From: Tulasnella sp. 424 | Lineage: Eukaryota > Basidiomycota > Agaricomycetes > Cantharellales > Tulasnellaceae | Direction: 5' to 3' | Length of the DNA stretch: 37,311 bases | NCBI GenBank assembly: GCA_019633425.1 | Contig: WSUB01000272.1 | Location: 1-37,311, forward strand | Shown: piece after piece, positions 28,084 through 37,311 of the stretch | Layout of the letters: the number at the start of each line of letters is the position of its first letter | Position numbering within the stretch: the first letter of the stretch is position 1 | Notes under the pieces: generated by a model | What the model was told of the DNA's origin: nothing | The model's input: the letters and a program-made list of their open reading frames with translations, nothing else | Databases searched by the model: none | Translations under genes and position numbers: made by a program

Positions 28084-29490
28084 TGCTTCTTTTCCTTTTC
28101 CGTAGTGATCGACTATTTTGTCGATCAGATATTCTTTCGGAGCATGCTCGAATGCTGACAGCTGTCTTAGTTCTCGACCCGGAAAACGTTGATCATCATT
28201 AGGGACGTGTGGTCTCAGCAGAGACGTGTGGAAAACCGGGTGGATTCCTCAGCTCCGAAGCTCAGCGGGGAGATCCAACTCGTAAGATGCACCCGGGGAC
28301 TTTACTTTATTTACTCGGTACGGACCGATATACTTAGGCACCAGCTTTCGTGACCGGCCTTTCGGCAGATTTAGGTTCATTGTACTAAGATACACTAAGT
28401 CGCCCTCCACGAATTCAATCGGATGACGGTGTTTATTCGCCTGGAATGTCTGGTACACTCTCACGGCGATTATAGCATTGTGCGCTGTCATAATGGCGTC
28501 TTTCATTTGTTGAGCGAATATCCTTACTCCAGGGTACTCGCTATTATTGTCCCATATCATCGTGTCCGGCACTCGTCTGTAGTTTAAGAAAAACGGTGAG
28601 AATCCTGTTGTTTCAGACCTCACCGAGTTCATGGCAAACTCGATCGCGGGTAACTTCATTACCCAATCTTTTTGGTCGGGTGATACACACTGACGTAGCA
28701 TTTGTACCATTGTTTTATTTGCTCGCTCCGTAGCTCCGTCTGTCTGTGGGTGATAAGCTGTTGACATTTTCAAATTTACCCCAATCAGCTTGTGTAAGTT
28801 GGACCAAAAGACACTAGTGAATAGCGAATCTCGATCGCTGACGATTCTTTCAGGTAGTCCGTGAAGCTTGTATACCAAGTCGAATATTAATTCTGCAATG
28901 TGCTTCGCTTGGTACCTTTGGTCAGTAGGCACTAGGTGCACCAGGCACATTAAGTGATCTATTATTACGCAAATCATATCGAAAGATCCGAGTCTATTCG
29001 TCAACAACGGCAATGGACCTACAAAATCGATACCTATTGACTGCCATGGGCGACTCGCGACCTCTAAGGTCTTGAGTAATCCATAGGGTTTCGTTGTTTG
29101 TGTCTTTGATGCGCGGCAAATAGTGCAGCTTTCACAAAAATCCGTTACATCCGTTAATATCCCCTTCCACCAGACGTACTCACGCAGGTAGATCAGGGTT
29201 TTCCTGGCGCCTAAATGGGCCAATATCGTGTGCACATGCATCATAAGTATTTCTCTAATTCTTCGCCCGTCAACTAGGATATCAGGTATACATAATTTTA
29301 CGCTAGAGCTCTCTTTCAAGTATAGCAGTCCACACTCGTACTTAAAATTACGATATTGATTAGGGAATTCCACGATTAGCTTAAAGAATCGGTCTCGATC
29401 GTATTTTCCCTGAATTTCGGATATGATGTTTATTCCCTCGGCACTTGAAGTTAGTTCCGTGACAGATTCTGGAACCGCGGGTTGTTCCAA
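28084..29490 (-). pseudogene. integrase of copy B
   Basis: The zinc domain is complete (HVHTILAHL ... CESCTICRASK), and the core holds GIDFVGPLP, VSDRDSLFTS and DGATERANK, so all D, D and E residues remain. YIGPYRVNKVKSPG precedes the end of the frame at TGA 28251-28249, where copy A has CGA (20757-20759). The same frame continues into FHTSLLRPHVPNDD and the chromodomain start. The frame to the right of about 29500 is shifted relative to this one. Despite the intact catalytic residues the element cannot make a full Pol. Confidence 0.9.
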
Positions 29491-29826
29491 GGCCTCACGG
29501 CATTAGCCTCTTTATCACTTTCGGAAGCCTTCTCAAACCTGTGGTTGTCTAGAACTCGATCGTCGTGGCCCTTATTCAGGGCCAACAGTGTTGTTTCCGG
29601 CGGCTCTTCCGAATTGGTAAGTGGAGGTTCGATGACGTCGTTCATGTCAACGATTTCTTCCGAGACGTGCGGGGCTTCCTCATCTATTTTTGGCTCCCGA
29701 ACCTTAAGTCGGATCTTCTTTATCTGAGGTGTCTTGTTAAGCTTTTTGCGTTTGTTGCCATACAATTCGGTGTAATCGTGGTCCGATCTCTTCGTCGGTT
29801 TTACCGTTTGCCCTGATCTTGTTCTA
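29491..29826 (-). pseudogene. linker between RNase H and integrase, copy B
   Basis: A charged linker beginning TRSGQTVKPTKRSDHDYTEL, matching TRSGRTVKPTRRADHNFDEL of copy A, followed by Lys-rich and acidic parts. A frameshift near 29500 separates it from the integrase. Its upstream end abuts the hAT-like MITE. Confidence 0.8.
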
Positions 29827-29834
29827 GTAGTGGG
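29827..29834. repeat. 8-bp duplication GTAGTGGG, left copy
   Basis: GTAGTGGG before the MITE equals 30331-30338 after it. Eight bases is the hAT duplication size. Confidence 0.85.
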
Positions 29835-30330
29835 ATTAAACTATTTGGAAACCCCCTTTGGAGAAACCCCCTCGCGAAACCCCTTCCGATCGGCCGTGCT
29901 GACAAAGCCGGCGAGCTCGATCGGAAGCGCAGGGTCCATCCGCTTTTGGGAACATAGCCCTCAACACCATCCCACAACTATCACAGACTGACACTAAGGA
30001 GTAAAATTGGTATTGTAGTGAGTAAATAATAGTCTCGAGGCTTAGCTGCTCGATTAGTGATTGCAATACCCTTTGCCTTCCTGATTTGGTAGCTCTGAGC
30101 TCATATCCTTATTTTCCGTAACCTACAAGCTCACTATTGACATGGTAAAGTGTTTAGATTATATATACATGATTTACCTAGTGATTTCCTACTCTCAGGA
30201 CTGTATGAAAAGTCCTTGGGGGCCCAAAAGCTCAGGAATTCCCACTGTTCGACATAGGTCAATTGCTGAGTCAGCAGATCAGCAGGGGGTTTCTCTGCAA
30301 GAAACGGGTTTCCAAATAGTATCACCCCTG
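29835..30330. mobile_element. hAT-like MITE (496 bp) in copy B Pol
   Basis: The right end, read inward, is CAGGGGTGATACTATTTGG, like a hAT terminus; the left end shares ACTATTTGGAAACCC but its outer bases are degraded. GAGAAACCCCCT is also repeated inside both ends. It is flanked by GTAGTGGG. It has no coding capacity. It splits the RNase H-integrase linker of copy B. Confidence 0.82.
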
Positions 30331-30338
30331 GTAGTGGG

Positions 30339-31700
30339 CTGATCTATAGCTGTATTATTATTATTTCGTCATTTGAGTCAGCAGATTCGTCATCTTCTGC
30401 TCCAACAGCTGCGGCACCGAGTTTCGTGGTGCATTTGTTTCCGTCAGGGCTAACTCGAATGAGTTCTCCGCGTTTTGACAGCTCTGTTGTTCTTTGGACA
30501 TCTGCTTCCGGTTCCTCGGTTACCTTGGTGTAACCGAGCCTTTGGAACACTGTCGTGCCTGTGTCAACTGTTTTCGGTTCTCCCAACCGAAGTACCAGAG
30601 TGCTTAAGGTGAGCGATTTGTTTACCTCGTCAATATCGCTTACATACTCAGACCTAGCTCTCACGGTTCTTTCGGCCTCATTGCCGTACATCCTCGAGAG
30701 GGCGTCGGAGAGCTTGTTCGCACTCCCAGGTAAGTAGCAAATGTCGAAATCGAATTCACAAAGGAATTCTAACCATCTCGCCTGTTGGGGTGAGAGGTTT
30801 CTCTGTTTCATTAAGTGCTCTAGGGCACGGTGGTCTGTAAATATTCGGAATCGGCGACCAAACAACAAATGCTTAAATTGTTTCAGCGATTCGACTATAG
30901 CCAGTGGCTCCCTTTCGTGAGTAGGGTAATTTTGTTGTGCTGAATTAAATTTACCTGACCAAAATGCCACATTCTTAGCGCTTTCTATTTCGTTCCCTTG
31001 ACTAAGGTGTCCACCTGCGCCAGTTAGGCTGGCGTTGCAGGTTACATTTACTGGAGGTGCACCCTTACTGTCATCTATGTCGGTTCTGTACTGATTGCGA
31101 TGTTCGGCGACCATATTCTTTATTTGTTTGAACGCTCGTTGCTCCGTAGGTCCCCATCTGAACATCTTCTTGCATCCGGTCATTGGCGTCAGCGCCGCCA
31201 TTGGTATTCTAACATTTCTTATCCCGTTCGCTAGGTATCCTACCGATCCTAGGAAGCCCGACAACAATTCTTTGTTAGTCGGCGCTTTCCATTTTTCGAT
31301 AGCGTCAACCTTATCCGGGTCCATTTTTATACCTTGGTCGGTGATTACATGCCCGAGTAACACTAGTTCTCGAGCGAAGAACTTCAGTTTGTCCCACAAA
31401 AGATATAACTTTTCTTTCCTTAATACGCTTAGTACGCTCCTTATATGATCTATGTGTTCTTCTACCATGTCGGAATAGATTAATATGTCGTCTAGGTAGA
31501 CGTCCATGAATACACCGATGTACGGAGCGAATATATGATTCATCAGGGCTTGATATGTAGCTCCCTCGTTGCAATCACCTTGCTGTAGTACTAAGCTTTC
31601 CATAGTTCCATCCGGTGTGTTAAAGAGGGTCCTTCCCACGTGCTTGGGTACTATACAAATTTGTTTGTATGCATCTTTGCCGTCAATTAGACTTCAATAT
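30339..31700 (-). pseudogene. reverse transcriptase and RNase H, copy B
   Basis: TLFNTPDGT, LQQGDCNEGATYQ and the catalytic YLDDILIYSD are present. The RNase H block reads TCNASLTGAGGHLSQ: the catalytic Asp is Asn (codon at 31036-31034), which should abolish RNase H activity. The frame upstream has a TGA (31696-31694) where copy A has CGG. Toward the 3' side the frame slips in an ATA repeat near 30358 and meets TAG before the MITE. The element had lost function by several independent routes. Confidence 0.9.
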
Positions 31701-32518
31701 CTATGTTTTGTGGCGTTCCTGAGCATCGTTTCCATGTCCGGAAGTGGTGAAGATAGTTTTAGAGTATTAGAATTTTGTTCGCACTTGTCTACTACGGTTC
31801 TTATTCACTTCTTTCCGTCTGGTCCAGGTTTTGGTTTCCATAATATCAGCAACGGAGAGGTGTTGCGACCGGCACTAACTTTCCATCTGCCGCTCTTCAG
31901 ATATTCCGACTTCTTTTCCCTCCACAAGGGTTTCATTGTGTCAGGACATTTCACAGGTCTCCAGGAATAAACTTTGTTTTTGTTGATTAGTGGAATGGAA
32001 TGGTTGATCGCCCTCAGGGGCGGTAGAGGCATTTCCGCTGGATTTTTGCACAAATCCCTCGCTTCCTCCTGTAGTTGTTTTCTTAACGTAGCTAGGTGTC
32101 CTTCTAATATATCCGCCGTCTTCGACGGTATTATGGCTACGTGTATGCCCTGAACTGGGGCCGCCATGTTCGTTCCTAGTGCGATCTGAGATGGATTGAA
32201 CCCCAACGCCACCTTGTACTGGAACAGGAACGGTGTCCCCAGCACCAAGTCATATTCATCTAGGTTAATTACGTTGAATCGACGCTTTTCGTTAATGGTC
32301 TGGTAAGTCATTTCTACTTCTACGCTACAATTCACGACGGTACGTGAACCTGTCGTGGCCAGTTGTACCGGAACCGGCTTATTGAGCGCGAAGGTTGGTA
32401 TTTTCAATTGGTCGACTATCTTAGTAGACATAAAATCGGCCAGTGATCCAGAGTCTACCAATGCTCGTGCAGTATTTCCATTTATAGATACTTCAAGGTA
32501 CAATAGGATGGGGTACAA
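31701..32518 (-). pseudogene. protease and reverse transcriptase N-terminus, copy B
   Basis: The protease shows ALVDSGSLADFMSTK (Asp-Ser-Gly, a permitted active site), then VNCSVEVEMTYQ and LDEYDLVLGTPFLFQYKVAL. The RT N-terminus PLWREKKSEYLKSGRWKVSA leads to TGA near 31805, where copy A has a sense codon (AGG). Relative to the Gag-side frame, one extra base lies near 32510, so translation from Gag into the protease is broken. Confidence 0.88.
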
Positions 32519-33476
32519 TCCGCTCGAAGTCTTTCACTCGCGCCGCATTTCGTTCAAGTCTAGAAGTGCGGTTGTTCGTCAGCTTTTCTTTATCGGAAAA
32601 GCGAGGTCTGGATGCACTTACCATGAGGGAAGAATGGAAGACAGGAGAAAACAGACGTTCATGAGTGTCGACGATCGTCCCGAAGTCGACGTTGGACAGT
32701 GCTGCAAGCACATCATCAGCTAGAGGTTCGTGATTCGACTCATCGTTTCTACAGTATTCCCAGAACAACGCGTTGATTGAGTCCTCATAAGGACTCTCCA
32801 GGAGTAGGTCGTCCGAGGACTCTAATTGTATGAGGTCAGGTAGACTGTCATCGAGGACTCCTCGGTCTCCCAGCGCGATAGGACTATGCATATGCTCAGG
32901 TCCCACCGCATACGGTTGAGGGCTTCTATGGCACAGCGCCGCTTCAACGTCATTATCAGATTGATTCGACTTACAGTCTGAGTCCGGTCGTCCCTCGGGT
33001 TCATCGAGCTCGTATTCCTGGTCTCCACCAAATACATTGTCTGCAGGAGTCGTGTGATGAGATTCAGAGCCCCATAAGTCAGAGAAATTGCATTCATCGG
33101 ACGTTGTTGGTGAATAGAACGCACTCAGAACGTTGTCGAATGCTGTTTGGGTTTCATAATCCTTCGTGGATGCATTGAGCTCGAACCAGTGGCCGATATT
33201 GAACGAGATGTTCCAGGCCGAGTGGTCGGAGAGCAAGAATATCTGCTTGAGGAATGCGTCCTGCACCCACCATTTATCCGGCGACACCATAGATACCGCA
33301 AACCTCTCCTTGTCCCAAGGTTGTATTCGAGGATTACGATAAAATCGGTCGGCCAGGTTGGGTGACGCGCGGTAAAGTGATGCATGTATCCGGTCATATA
33401 TTATCGAGCAGCGCCAAATATGCTGGACCAAGTTGAAATTTTGGCGGGTCAACCAGAAGAGCCGAATGATATACAT
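32493..33476 (-). pseudogene. conserved region between Gag and protease, copy B, second half
   Basis: Matches copy A: FWLTRQNFNLVQHIWRCS, RIQPWDKERFAVSMVSPDKW, WWVQDAFLKQ and an acidic Ser/Asp tail, ending in the Arg-rich part just before the protease (RNAARVKDFERIVPHPIV). It is separated from the preceding part only by TGA 33497-33495, where copy A has CGA (16005-16007). No domain is recognised. Confidence 0.78.
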
Positions 33477-33494
33477 TGGCTTGGTGTCCCCTTT

Positions 33495-34913
33495 TCAATC
33501 TGGGATTTCCCTTTTATCGACTACAGCGAATTGGTCTACATTCCTAGTTCGTCGTACCTCCCATTGCGCCATGAGCTGCTTGTCGATGGAGAGGCCACTC
33601 GTTTCGTCGAGAAGAGTCTCCATTATCCATTCCTTGACTGTTGGCCAGACTAGCGCTTCGATGAAGTTGCCATTGCCAAAGTCGTTCGTCTGATGCTCCG
33701 CTATGGTCTCGACGACAGTGTTCAAGGAGGGGTTGTCGTCAAGGTCTATATTGATTTCTCGTCTCATGTACTTGTCGAATAGTGCCACGGACTGCCCATG
33801 TCGTCTGGCGCGTGCGATATATCTCTTGTTGCTATCTTTCCCAGGTCCTCGCAGCTTGGGTTCAAGGTACTTTGATTCTGGACTGGGCGGAAGAGCGTTG
33901 ATTTCTCTCTCCACGTCCTTAGCAAATCTGAGCGCCGACATTGCTTGTGCCGGTGGCCCTTCCATCTGGATCGGGTCTGTGACTAGATCTGTGAGTAGTT
34001 CATCTGTCTTAGTCGTCTCAGGTTCGCTCTGTGGAGTACACTGACCATTCGGGTCCGGTGTTGCGTGGCGAGGCTCTGGGTGCATCTGCTGTTGCATAGT
34101 TATAGAGAATAAGGATAAGGCATTCGCTGTGGTGTGTAGAGTGCCGATGGTAGTGAGAGAGATAGATCCAATCGAAGGTCGAATCGTTTTCTTCTTGGGG
34201 CAATCCCTAGCGAGGTGTCCGGGCTGTTTGCAGTGAAAACATTTATTCGCAGCCCGGAATTCATCCTTCTCGGCCCTGGAGAGTCTCTCTCTCCTCATGC
34301 GCGCGTCACCACCTCTCGACCGCGTGGCAAACTTCTTGTCACGAGGTTTACCGTCGTCATTAGTGGATATCGCATCACGATTCGTCTTTTTCCACTTAGA
34401 CCAGCGTTCCCATCGATTTCGGTATCGCTGGTTCCTATCCTTCTTCTTATGGTTTCGTTTACCTGTCTTTTCGGTGTACATAATTTGGTCGTCCACCTTC
34501 AGAGTGCGTTTGTCCTCGCCTTTTCGAAGTGCCTCTGCCATTTCAAATCTTTCGGCGGCAACTTCTAATTCAGCTAGCGTGCTCGTTTCAGGATCAAGAC
34601 CAGCTTTCGCCCACTCCACACGTAGGTACTGGTTCAATCCATCCCAATACTTGAGTCTAATTTGCACTTCCCCGATATCCGGTAAGCGATTCCCGAGCGT
34701 CCTGAGTTCCCTGAGGAACTCTCGCGTGCTTCGGCCACCTTGCGTGCAGCTGTTAAACTTCGATCTCATTTGACTTCTAAAATGGATTGGGAAGCAATGA
34801 TTAAACAGCGCACGTAGGTAATTGTCCACTGTCCACTTCCTGAGGTTAACTGCCGCAAAGGTCATATAGTGGTGACCAGCTTTATCCATCAAGAATCTCT
34901 TCATCGCCATCAT
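33495..34913 (-). pseudogene. Gag C-terminus with CCHC knuckle and start of the conserved region, copy B
   Basis: It begins MMAMKRFLMDKAGHHYMTFA right after the CACTA-like MITE, with the capsid block YLRALFNHCFPIHFRSQMR and the knuckle CFHCKQPGHLARDC. The Lys/Arg-rich stretch before the knuckle is conserved. It then enters the long region of unknown function (LRFAKDVEREINALPPSPES; WEVRRTRNVDQFAVVDKREI). The apparent start Met is only the first Met after the insertion; the Gag frame was continuous with 35705 onward before the MITE arrived. Confidence 0.9.
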
Positions 34914-34921
34914 TTGATACT

Positions 34922-34924
34922 TCT
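34922..34924. repeat. 3-bp duplication TCT, left copy
   Basis: TCT before CACAGGGAGC equals 35705-35707 after GCTCCCTGTG. Copy A shows the uninterrupted Gag sequence at the homologous place (about 14563-14582). Confidence 0.7.
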
Positions 34925-35704
34925 CACAGGGAGCAAATCAACATTTTCTGCGGCTGAAAATTTTGCAGAAAACGCTGGGAGGGGAATCACTTTTCCTGAT
35001 AATTTTTCATTTTTGGGAAAATTATGATGAAAATATCTGACCATTTTCCTCTGAGTAAAAAATGTGAAAGTTTTCACTCCAGCACTGAGAAACATGGACC
35101 CTTTTCATGTCTCAATAATCATTAGCATTTTCAGTGGAGATGGTCCACATCTTTTTCAAGCTGAAGAAAATGCTGAGGAAAATTCTGAACAATTTTCAGC
35201 ATACCCCATTATATCCCTGAGACTAATCTGGGAATGTGGAATACCACTTACACATTCACAAGCATTTTCAGTCCACAATGAAAAGTTACCAAGATTTTCC
35301 ATTGATGCCACCTTTTCCCTCCAGAATGATGGAAAATGTTGGGAAATTTTCATCCCGGACTGAAAACGCTTGGGAAAGCGTAAGTGGTATTCCACACTCT
35401 CAGATTAGTCTCAGGGATATATTGGGGCATGCTGAAAATTGTTCAGAATTTTCCTCAGCATTTTCTTCAGCTTCAAAAAGATGTGGACCATCTCCACTGA
35501 AAATGCTAATGATTATTGAGACATGAAAAGGGTCCATGTTTCTCAGTGCCGGAGTGAAAACTTTCACATTTTTCACTCAGAGGAAAATGGTCAGAGATTT
35601 TCATCATAATTTTCCAAAAATGAAAAATTATCAGGAAAAGTGATTCCCCTCCCAGTGTTTTCTTCAAATTTTCAGCCGCAGAAAATGTTGATTTGCTCCC
35701 TGTG
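34925..35704. mobile_element. palindromic CACTA-like MITE (780 bp) in copy B Gag
   Basis: It begins CACAGGGAGCAAATCAACAT and ends with the inverse. Inverted homology runs the whole length: two arms of about 385 bp meet near 35310, with few mismatches. CAC ends with a 3-bp duplication suit the CACTA (CMC/EnSpm) superfamily. It has no coding capacity. A transcript would fold into one long hairpin. The insertion interrupts Gag after NNLPE. Confidence 0.85.
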
Positions 35705-37244
35705 TCTCGGGTAAGTTGTTCACCTTGATCCAGTTCGTGAATTCGAACACGAACATTTCAAATGTCTCAAGGTGAGCTTTCCCGTCATATGCGGATGGTT
35801 CTGGGTACTTTATTGTTTTCGCCAGCAGGGTCTTTGATTTGCTGCTGAGTTTTCGACGATCTTGATCCGAGTCTTCCTCGGAGGATTCACTGGTAGTATC
35901 GCTGTCAGGGTGTGTGCTATTCGTCATGCTATCATTATCGCTTTCGCTTGACGATCCAGAACCGTCGGAGTCCGAAGAGTCTGACAATGGCGAACCATCT
36001 GGAGGGCCGCTGCCACCAATGGCGTCATCCGACAGGTCCGACCTTTCGTTCCACTTTCGCAAGTCTTCTTCTTTTTTATCACGTCTTCTTTTAGTATGCT
36101 TACTAATTCAATGCTTAGCTTTACGCTTTTGTCCTTTGTCGGACTTCCAAGTCTGAACTAGAGATCCTCTGCTAGGTAGCTGGTTCAATGCTCGTGCAGG
36201 CGACGCCTCCAGGGCCCTCGCTCCGGGAGTCGAGGATGGAGTCTCGATCCATTGGGTGAGACCGAGGTGATCTCGTGTCCTTTTCTTAGCATTCTTTCTA
36301 GGGAAGCTTTTCTCACTGGCGTGAGTCTCGCTCTTAGTTTTGGCGCAACGCGGTTCCTTGGCACCTTCACCTTCGTACATTCTAGCTTGTTCATTCTCGG
36401 CAAACTCCCTGTCCAGTCGGATCTGTTCCGTTTCCTCAGGGCGAGTGCCGGGCTCTCAGCCCTTTCCTTTCTCATCATATGAACTCTTGTTTGGGTCAGT
36501 TCTATGTTTATGTTTATGTTCGCGGCTTCTTTGTCTTTTCCTAGCGCGTGCGGACATTAGGTGTAATCCCTCGTCCATTATTCCCATTCGTTCCAACAGT
36601 GACCTATGTACTTCATCATCTGATCTTCCTTTATCACTATTATGTTCTATTTCTGGAATGTGCGTTTCCATCATGCTTTCTTCATGAGGTTGTGTGTCCT
36701 GATCTAGCATCTCGGCAAAGCTACTGCTGAACGTCATTGGTCCCGAGATCTGGGACAATGGTACACGTAATTCCGGTATGTTTATCTTGTGCGCAATCAG
36801 GTGGTACGTTCCGTCTTCACCTGTAGCATACTTCGTGCTTTTTCCTTGAGCGGTTATTTCTCCAAGGGGGTCTTCCTCCTCAAAGTAGTCTTCATCCTTG
36901 CTTGTATCTAGTACAATTACGTCATTAACACCCGATTTGGGTTTATTATTATTATTATTCCAGGCGGGAAGTTCATCCGCTGCTTCAGCCTGTCGGGCTG
37001 GAATGGACCAGTTGTCCTCATCAGCTGACGCCGGCATCTGAAGGTCTCCTTCAGGCAAGAATATATTTATTCTAACTACACGTTCGGTCTCGCTGTCCAT
37101 GACAACCTCATAATCAGACTCTACCATACCCGGGCCATCATGCTGCGTACTGTCCATCGTTGCCGAAGACAGAATCTGATGGCTTGAAGCGCTTCCGGTG
37201 GCTGAGGTTGTATCGGTGTAGGGCTTTCCACTTTGAAGAGGCAT
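35705..37244 (-). pseudogene. Gag N-terminal part, copy B
   Basis: ATG 37244 opens MPLQSGKPYTDTTSATG after an A-rich leader. An acidic, disordered arm with an Asn run, then a basic part (KRQRSREHKHKHR) and a Ser/Asp-rich part lead to TLLAKTIKYPEPSAYDGKAH and ETFEMFVFEFTNWIKVNNLP, where the MITE inserted. The frame is continuous except for two TGA codons, 36458-36456 and 36110-36108; copy A has CGA at both (13799-13801 and 14149-14151). Unlike copy A there is no frameshift here. Confidence 0.9.
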
Positions 37245-37311
37245 ATTTTTTTGCTTTTTGGTATTATTTTGATTTTTCTGTGGTGGTTTTAGTATTTTCT
37301 GAGTCGGATCC
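37245..37311 (-). other. A-rich leader of copy B
   Basis: On the minus strand this is an A-rich run ending in AAAAAAAT before ATG, like 12960-13021 of copy A. The 5' LTR is beyond the window edge. Confidence 0.6.

Larger units (their letters stand above)
26444..37311 (-). mobile_element. Ty3/gypsy chromodomain LTR retrotransposon, copy B (5' end outside)
   Basis: It has the same domain order as copy A, in the opposite orientation, with moderately diverged protein and LTR sequence, so it is a second family of one lineage and not a duplicate. It is interrupted by two MITEs and by many stops and frameshifts. The 5' LTR would lie right of 37311. Confidence 0.9.

Noticed and set aside
33384..33693. 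Plus-strand ORFs across the Gag-Pol region of copy B
   Set aside because: They are antisense shadows of the copy B polyprotein, which is supported by homology to copy A.

Overview
The window reads as a gene-poor, repeat-rich stretch of a filamentous basidiomycete genome, probably an Agaricomycete. The signs are a host kinase gene of the fungal tyrosine-kinase-like (TKL) type, many spliceosomal introns of about 50-80 bp with GT...AG ends and visible branch points, chromodomain Ty3/gypsy retrotransposons and very heavy transposon nesting. No species can be named from the sequence. No tRNA, rRNA or CRISPR array was seen.

Layout. 1-1953: 3' part of a host gene with two fused TKL kinase domains. 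The first has Asn in place of the catalytic-loop Asp; the second has lost its catalytic loop and is frameshifted. 1954-4216: intergenic, no convincing gene. 4217-8075: a three-layer nest. A 146-bp repeat (intact copy at 26186-26331) is split by a DNA transposon (4275-7982, 6-bp duplication), which is itself hit by a 5'-truncated LINE (6471-7942, 14-bp duplication). 9053-24916: a second, 15.9-kb DNA transposon with the same kind of ends (TATGGCGCGCC..., 6-bp duplication CAGGTC, 7-bp subterminal repeats). It carries two tail-to-tail genes: a plus-strand protein ending in an Rtc4-like domain, and a minus-strand DDE integrase-type transposase whose catalytic motifs all appear once introns are placed. 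A Ty3/gypsy element (copy A, 12368-22644, 5-bp duplication CCGAT) sits in the last codons of the Rtc4-like gene. 26444-37311: the 3' LTR and body of a second, diverged Ty3/gypsy element (copy B, minus strand, 5' LTR beyond the window), interrupted by a hAT-like MITE (29835-30330) and a palindromic CACTA-like MITE (34925-35704).

Functionally the window is a transposon graveyard with one nearly intact actor. Both retrotransposons are dead: many in-frame stops, and at four places copy B has TGA where copy A keeps CGA, while all six differences between the LTRs of copy A are transitions at CpG, which suggests cytosine-methylation decay. The integrase-type transposase has one clear nonsense codon and intact D, D and E motifs. 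The most novel points are (i) the pairing of an Rtc4-like gene with a DDE transposase inside one precisely bounded transposon, (ii) 7-bp tandem subterminal repeats in two related transposons, (iii) a 58-bp intron conserved in both Ty3/gypsy families just before the 3' LTR, and (iv) a large conserved region of unknown function between the Gag zinc knuckle and the protease. The 98-N gap at 22400-22497 looks like a false gap between overlapping contigs.
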